A stretch of DNA of 64,000 nt, from the NCBI RefSeq assembly GCF_041431415.1, contig NZ_CP107845.1, positions 7,502,001-7,566,000 on the forward strand. The letters run 5' to 3'. Shown piece by piece: positions 59,847-64,000 of the stretch. Position numbers and translations under genes: made by a program. A model generated the notes under the pieces. That model saw nothing but the letters and a program-made list of their open reading frames with translations, did no database searches and was not told where the DNA came from. Source of the DNA: Streptomyces sp. NBC_00513. GTDB taxonomy: Bacteria > Actinomycetota > Actinomycetes > Streptomycetales > Streptomycetaceae. Each line of letters opens with the position of its first letter. Position 1 is the stretch's first letter.

Positions 59847-60368
59847 ATGCCCGCAACGAAGGACAGAACCAGCCGCAGCCGAGCGGCCTCCCGGCCATCG
59901 CGACCATCTCGGCCATTCACCTTGTGGCGCGAGGTGCTGACCGCCTACGTCGCCCCCGCGCTGACGGCCGGTGCCGCCGGACTCGCCACCGGGCAGCAGG
60001 ACCTGGCCGTGGCCGCCCTCACCTCCATCGCGGGAACCTCCGCCGTGGTGGCGCTCCTGGTCGGCACCTGGCTGCGCCACGGCGGGCAGCCCCGACGGTG
60101 GACCACCACCATGCCGCGCACCGCCCTGACCCTGGGGCTCGTGATCACCGCCGCGGGTGCGGCGGCCGCGCTGGGATGGTTCACCGCCCAATGGCTACCC
60201 ACCCACACCCCGATCCCCGCCACCCCGTGGCTGGAGCGCCTGCGCATCGACCTGCCCGTTTCCGCAGCCCTCGCCACCACCATCGTCACCCTTCGCTGGC
60301 GTGCCACCACACCCGCGGCGCGGCCCACCCCGACACCAGGCCCACCCGCTTCGCGATCCCGGGCCTGA
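59847..60368 (+). CDS. Putative membrane protein, unknown function
   Basis: A 173-residue protein with a basic Ser/Arg-rich N-terminus (1-25) and about four hydrophobic segments: AYVAPALTAGAAGLATG (33-49), LAVAALTSIAGTSAVVALLV, LTLGLVITAAGAAAALGWFT, LPVSAALATTIVTLRW. I recognise no family. ATG 59847 follows AAAGAGG. It lies between the MarR operator and the NmrA gene and probably forms an operon with the latter (72-bp gap). It is the first candidate target of the MarR protein. Confidence 0.72.
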   Translation: MPATKDRTSRSRAASRPSRPSRPFTLWREVLTAYVAPALTAGAAGLATGQQDLAVAALTSIAGTSAVVALLVGTWLRHGGQPRRWTTTMPRTALTLGLVITAAGAAAALGWFTAQWLPTHTPIPATPWLERLRIDLPVSAALATTIVTLRWRATTPAARPTPTPGPPASRSRA

Positions 60369-60440
60369 CCGAGCCCAAGCACGACCGAGCCCGCCCCGGC
60401 GGCACCGCCAGCCGGGAAGTCACCAAGAAATGAGCACACG

Positions 60441-61304
60441 ATGATCGTTGTCATGGGAGCGACCGGAGCAACCGGAAACGCACTGCTCCACAGCCTCCTC
60501 GCACTGGGCGCGCCCGTCCGCGCGTTGACCCGCACTCCGCACAACCCGATCCCCGGCACCGCCGGTACCCGTCAACCCGTCGACGTCCGGTACGCCGACG
60601 CCAACGACCCCCAGTCGCTGCACACCGCATTCGAGGGTGCCGACCAGCTCTTCCTCGCCATGGCCAACAGCCCCGAACAGGTCGTACTCGAAACCCGCGT
60701 CATCGACATCGCCGCGCACGCCGGCATCGAACACATCGTCAAGATCTCCGCACCCGCCGCCGAACCCGACTCCCCGGTCGCCATCTCCCGCGGACACCAC
60801 GCCGTGGAGGAACACCTGCGCGCCCGCGGGCTCACCCACACCATCCTGCGCCCCTACGCGTTCATGCAGAACCTCCTGCGCCTGGCCCCCACGGTCGCCC
60901 AGGGCGTCATCCTCGGCACGGCGGGCGACGCGCCCTTCAACCACATCGACTGCCGCGACATCGGCGACGTCGCCGCCGCCGCCCTCACGAGGCCACACAT
61001 AGCCGGCGGCACCTACTCCCTGACCGGCCCCGAAGCGGTCTCCCATCCCGAAATCGCGTCTCGGATCGGCGCTCTGATCGGGCATCAAGTCCGCTACGTC
61101 AACCTCACCCCGGACGAACTGCGCGACGACCTCATCCACCACGCCCACATGCCCACCTGGCTCGCCGACCACGTGACGGAGATCCAGCAACTCGCCGTCA
61201 CCCGGCCCGAGACCCCCGACAGCACCGTCACGGACATCCTCGGCCGCCCGCCCCGCACCCTCGACGCGTTCCTGCGCGAACACCGCGCGGTCTTCAGCGG
61301 ATAG
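60441..61304 (+). CDS. NmrA/NAD(P)H-binding SDR-like oxidoreductase
   Basis: A 287-residue atypical SDR of the NmrA/QorB type: VVMGATGATGNALLHSLLAL dinucleotide motif (3-22), VDVRYADANDPQSLHTAFEG, HIVKISAPAAEP, RPYAFMQNLLRLAP, HIDCRDIGDVAAAALT. Members act as NADPH-dependent quinone reductases or redox sensors. ATG 60441 lacks a strong ribosome site and may be translated through coupling. The MarR-linked location fits an electrophile or quinone response. Confidence 0.92.
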   Translation: MIVVMGATGATGNALLHSLLALGAPVRALTRTPHNPIPGTAGTRQPVDVRYADANDPQSLHTAFEGADQLFLAMANSPEQVVLETRVIDIAAHAGIEHIVKISAPAAEPDSPVAISRGHHAVEEHLRARGLTHTILRPYAFMQNLLRLAPTVAQGVILGTAGDAPFNHIDCRDIGDVAAAALTRPHIAGGTYSLTGPEAVSHPEIASRIGALIGHQVRYVNLTPDELRDDLIHHAHMPTWLADHVTEIQQLAVTRPETPDSTVTDILGRPPRTLDAFLREHRAVFSG

Positions 61305-61402
61305 GGCGCTGACTCACACTCCTTCACGAAGCCGCGTCGCGCCACCCCAAGCGGCCTGGTCACCGACGGACGCGGATCCGGCACGTGCGTGCCGGTGCCC
61401 GG

Positions 61403-62410
61403 TCACGGGGGGAGGATCTCGTCGAAGTAGCCGGGGCCCGTACGGGGAAGGACCTGGAGCGCGCCGGTGTAGCGGCGGGTCCGGGTCTGCCAGGCGTGGT
61501 ACCCGCTCATCCACCACGCCATGACCTCGACGTACGTCCGGACATGGGCCGACTCCCGTCCGGTCAGCCCGAGTCGCGTGCACATCTGCGGCACCTGCGC
61601 CGCGAGTTCCGCGAAGCGTCGTGTGCGTCGGGAGACCTCCTCCCGGGCCGCGGCAACGGCCTCCTCGCGGGTGCCGCCGCCCGCATGCTGGAGGACGAGG
61701 ACGAGGTTGTCGACGTCGCCGCGCGCCTCCTCCTTCTCCAGTGAGTACACGTCGTTGCACATCATGCTGACGTCGACCGCGATGTCCCGCATGAGCCGCA
61801 ACTGCGGACTGTGGAAAGCGGCCGCGGGGACGCCGAGGCCGGCGGCGCGCTCGCCGAGGGAGAGGGGGACGGCGGTGCCGGCGATGCCGCGGCGGACCTG
61901 GAGGTAGGTCTCCAGATCCCCTGGCGTGCCCCGGATCCGTCCGATGGCCTCGTGGGCCTGGGTGGCGAAGTAGTACTCCCACTCGTGCGCCGAGCGGGCC
62001 GCCCAGCCGGAGTGGGAGCCGCGAAGGCTTCGGGTCCAGATGTCGGAGAACGCGCGGGAGCAGGCGTCGGCGCCCGGTCCGGCCGGTGCCCCGTGGACGA
62101 TGTCGATCAGCTTCCGGCAGACGGCCACGACACGTGCGGGATCCCGGCCCAAGGGTCCGTCGAACTGGTCGTCGAAGACGAAGAAGAACGCCATCGCGTC
62201 CGTACACAGGTCCAGGGCCGCCCCGCGCGCGTAGGGCATGCCGTGGGCGGCCAACAGCGGCATGTCCCATGACGCGTACCAGTCAAGGGACCGGCCGTAC
62301 CCGACCAGTCCCAAGCGGTGCACCCATGCCAGGTTGCGCTGCCGGGCACCCTGAAGGTCGGGGCTCAGCGCGATAGGGAAGGGCAGATCGAAGGTGACGT
62401 CCTGCGGCAC
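61403..62410 (-). CDS. Class I terpene synthase
   Basis: A 335-residue sesquiterpene-cyclase-type enzyme that ionises a prenyl diphosphate and cyclises it. The metal motifs are FVFDDQFDG (Asp80, Asp81, Asp84) and the NSE triad [10 protein letters not shown] (Asn219, Ser223, Glu227). The diphosphate-sensing Arg lies near residue 173 (VRRG) and a C-terminal RRY at [11 protein letters not shown] is the likely substrate by length, but the product cannot be predicted. No prenyltransferase, P450 or other tailoring gene is adjacent, so it is an orphan synthase. ATG 62410. Confidence 0.94.
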   Translation of the reverse strand: MPQDVTFDLPFPIALSPDLQGARQRNLAWVHRLGLVGYGRSLDWYASWDMPLLAAHGMPYARGAALDLCTDAMAFFFVFDDQFDGPLGRDPARVVAVCRKLIDIVHGAPAGPGADACSRAFSDIWTRSLRGSHSGWAARSAHEWEYYFATQAHEAIGRIRGTPGDLETYLQVRRGIAGTAVPLSLGERAAGLGVPAAAFHSPQLRLMRDIAVDVSMMCNDVYSLEKEEARGDVDNLVLVLQHAGGGTREEAVAAAREEVSRRTRRFAELAAQVPQMCTRLGLTGRESAHVRTYVEVMAWWMSGYHAWQTRTRRYTGALQVLPRTGPGYFDEILPP

Positions 62411-62828
62411 GTGATTCTCCGTGAGGTAGCAGACCCGGCGGCTCCCGGATCAGGACACTTGGGGTGGGGTTCCACGGTCTCGCGGAAGCCGGCCCTGTCC
62501 GAGGCGTCGCCCGGACACCTCGCGGCCGATATCCGCCGTCTCGGTGCGTCGTCGGACACCCGGGAACCGCGAATCGGCAGTGCTCGGACCGACGCGTTCC
62601 CGTGCCGGCAGCCCGGCCGCGAGCCGCAGATCCACGGCAGCGCCCGGCCGGCACAGCCCTTGCCGGCCGCCGGCCCGATCGACGGACTGCGCCTGGTGAT
62701 CGCCCCGCGGGCCGTGGACGGCCCGCCACGGCGGCAATCGCGGGGTGGGCTTGTCGTGTGGGCCGGGAACCGTCGGCCCGGTGTGCTTCGTGGAGGGGGA
62801 GAGGACACGGCCGGTGAAGGGAGAGGCG
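62411..62828. other. Divergent intergenic region, no gene found
   Basis: 418 bp between the terpene synthase and the RsbW-like gene. It must carry both promoters. No dyad or clear promoter could be picked out. The plus-strand frame that runs into the ATPase gene lacks its own domain. Confidence 0.4.
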
Positions 62829-63206
62829 ATGCCAGGGACACCACGTCGCACGCCAGGACTGAGATGCGAGGACGCGCGGCTGATCGCCCGGGACGTCCTG
62901 TCGACCCACCACGTGGGGACGCCTCTCGTGGACGACGTGCTGTTGGTGGTCTCGGAGCTGGTCTCCAACGCGATCCGCCACGCCGGCGGCGTGACCGCCT
63001 TCCGCGTGTGGTGTCCCCCGGGCTCGGTCGCGGTCGAGGTGTCGGACGGATCCACGCTCTGCCCGTGCCCGCCGGGTACGCCGGTCGAGTCACCCGGGGG
63101 GTTCGGTTGGCTCCTGGTCAACCGGATCGCCGACCGTACGGAGATTCGGTCCGACCACGCCGGAAAGACGATCACGGCGTTCCTCTCGCTCACCCCCGTC
63201 GCCTGA
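62829..63206 (+). CDS. RsbW-like ATP-binding protein
   Basis: A 125-residue GHKL ATPase of the anti-sigma family. N-box VSELVSNAIRHAGG (about 45-58), then VAVEVSDGSTLCPCPPG and ESPGGFGWLLVNRIADRTEI with the G2 box, and GKTITAFLSL. ATG 62829 follows AAGGGAGAGG. It is an orphan without a STAS or sigma partner next to it. The usual GTP/ATP-lid residues are shorter than in kinase-active RsbW, so it may be a binding-only variant. Confidence 0.9.
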   Translation: MPGTPRRTPGLRCEDARLIARDVLSTHHVGTPLVDDVLLVVSELVSNAIRHAGGVTAFRVWCPPGSVAVEVSDGSTLCPCPPGTPVESPGGFGWLLVNRIADRTEIRSDHAGKTITAFLSLTPVA

Positions 63207-63406
63207 ACCGCGGGAGTCGGCCCCTCCCGGCAGCCCGCCGGCGGGTGGCCGTGCGCGATCGGTGCCCCAGCCGACAGGGGCAACGCGCGAGAGCCGGCGA
63301 CCTCGCGACAGACCCGGGCCCTGCCCCGCATCCACGGGGTGGGCCGTATGGAGGCTCAGGCAAGGCGAAGGGTTTCGGACCGCCCCATCGCGGCTAGGCG
63401 GTGCGT

Positions 63407-64000
63407 ATGGTGCGAATCGGATACACGATGATGACCGAACAGGCCGGGCCGCGTGAGCTGGTGTCCCACGTGGTGGGGGCGGAGCGGGCGGGGTTCGACT
63501 TCTCCGTCACCTCGGACCACTCGTTCCCGTGGCTGGAGTCCCAGGGACACGCCCCGTACGCGTGGAGCGTCCTGGGCGCGGCGGCGCAGGCTACCTCCCG
63601 CATCCCGCTCATGACCTACGTGACCTGCCCGACCTTCCGCTATCACCCGGCCGTCATCGCTCAGAAGGCGGCCACGATGCAGATCCTCTCGGAAGGCCGG
63701 TTCCGCCTCGGGCTGGGCTCCGGCGAGAACCTCAACGAACACATCGTGGGCGCCGGCTGGCCCGCCGCCCACGTACGCCTGGAGATGCTGGAAGAGGCCG
63801 TCGACATCATCCGCCGCATGTTCACCGGCGAGTACGTGAGCCACCACGGTGCCCACTTCGACGTGGAGAACGCGAAACTGTGGGACCTGCCCGATCAAGC
63901 GCCTCCGCTCGGCATCGCCGTCTCGGGCCCCCGCTCCTGCGCGCTCGCCGGACGGTACGCGGACCTCGTCATCGCGACCGAACCGAAGCCCGAACTCCTG
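63407..64000 (+). CDS. F420-dependent LLM-class oxidoreductase, 3' end outside window
   Basis: The first 198 residues of a luciferase-like TIM-barrel enzyme. It starts MVRIGYTMMTEQAGPRELVS, has TSDHSFPWLESQGHAPYAWS (substrate/cofactor loop), MTYVTCPTFRYHPAVIAQKA, RFRLGLGSGENLNEHIVG and LEEAVDIIRRMFTGEYVSHH. The pattern fits the coenzyme-F420-dependent subgroup near F420-dependent glucose-6-phosphate dehydrogenase. The frame is open to the last base of the window. The specific substrate is not determined. Confidence 0.9.
   Translation, partial: MVRIGYTMMTEQAGPRELVSHVVGAERAGFDFSVTSDHSFPWLESQGHAPYAWSVLGAAAQATSRIPLMTYVTCPTFRYHPAVIAQKAATMQILSEGRFRLGLGSGENLNEHIVGAGWPAAHVRLEMLEEAVDIIRRMFTGEYVSHHGAHFDVENAKLWDLPDQAPPLGIAVSGPRSCALAGRYADLVIATEPKPELL

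Overview
The window is one 64 kb stretch of very GC-rich actinobacterial DNA, almost certainly from a Streptomyces chromosome. The reasons are the many GTG and TTG starts with GGAGG-type ribosome sites, the near-uniform G/C third positions, the families present (I36 and I9 secreted inhibitor-like proteins, an AfsR-like regulator, SpoIIE phosphatases, RsbW-like ATPases, a SigB/F/G sigma factor, an SCO5918-family protein, a stand-alone terpene cyclase), and the absence of rRNA, tRNA, prophage or CRISPR. It reads as accessory or arm-proximal chromosome: mostly short transcription units for stress, redox and secreted functions, mixed with gene remnants and small mobile repeats. Layout: 1-6.1 kb holds a SpoIIE phosphatase tail, a secreted I36 protein, an XRE regulator with a 162-bp MITE-like element directly upstream, a dehydrogenase, a MarR/hydrolase divergon with visible operators, and a TOBE-domain regulator with a TauE exporter. 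6.1-12 kb is a cold-shock region: a P450 remnant, a MerR-type gene split by a 1.57-kb insertion carrying a Fic gene, cspA, a DEAD-box helicase, a CBS protein and an SCO5918-family protein. 12-13.3 kb is a graveyard of truncated SRPBCC, TPR and TetR genes. 13.3-24 kb is rich in secreted proteins (I9 inhibitor-like protein convergent with an S8 protease, SLT transglycosylase, CAP protein, lipoprotein, I36 protein) plus a GNAT enzyme, a racemase, a CocE hydrolase and a thiol-dependent quinone reductase. 24-37 kb is redox and bioenergetics: katG divergent from a Fur-family regulator, then a minus-strand series SDR > NDH-2 > cydA > cydB > cation/proton antiporter > ClC channel > aldose epimerase. 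37.8-47 kb is a general stress module: TspO, STAS anti-anti-sigma, RsbW-like ATPase, PRC-barrel protein, SigB-type sigma factor, PepSY reductase, and a four-domain SpoIIE-like protein that has lost most of its phosphatase metal ligands. 47-57 kb holds TetR/peroxiredoxin, two PPOX proteins, a large AfsR-like regulator, hemerythrin and small conserved genes. 57-64 kb has a secreted protein made of two almost identical 242-bp repeats, a 13-copy 14-bp minisatellite in front of a HIT gene, a MarR/NmrA unit, an orphan terpene synthase, an RsbW-like ATPase and a truncated F420-dependent oxidoreductase. The clearest candidate for something undescribed is the Fic-bearing insertion at 6796-8362. Its borders can be read to the base: the interrupted gene rejoins in frame, a 6-bp target duplication flanks it, the ends are imperfect 22-bp inverted repeats with subterminal motifs, and it encodes no transposase. 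Next are the I9/S8 convergent pair, the apparent pseudophosphatase, and the recently duplicated secreted domain. All calls rest on reading the sequence and recalling families; no database search was run.
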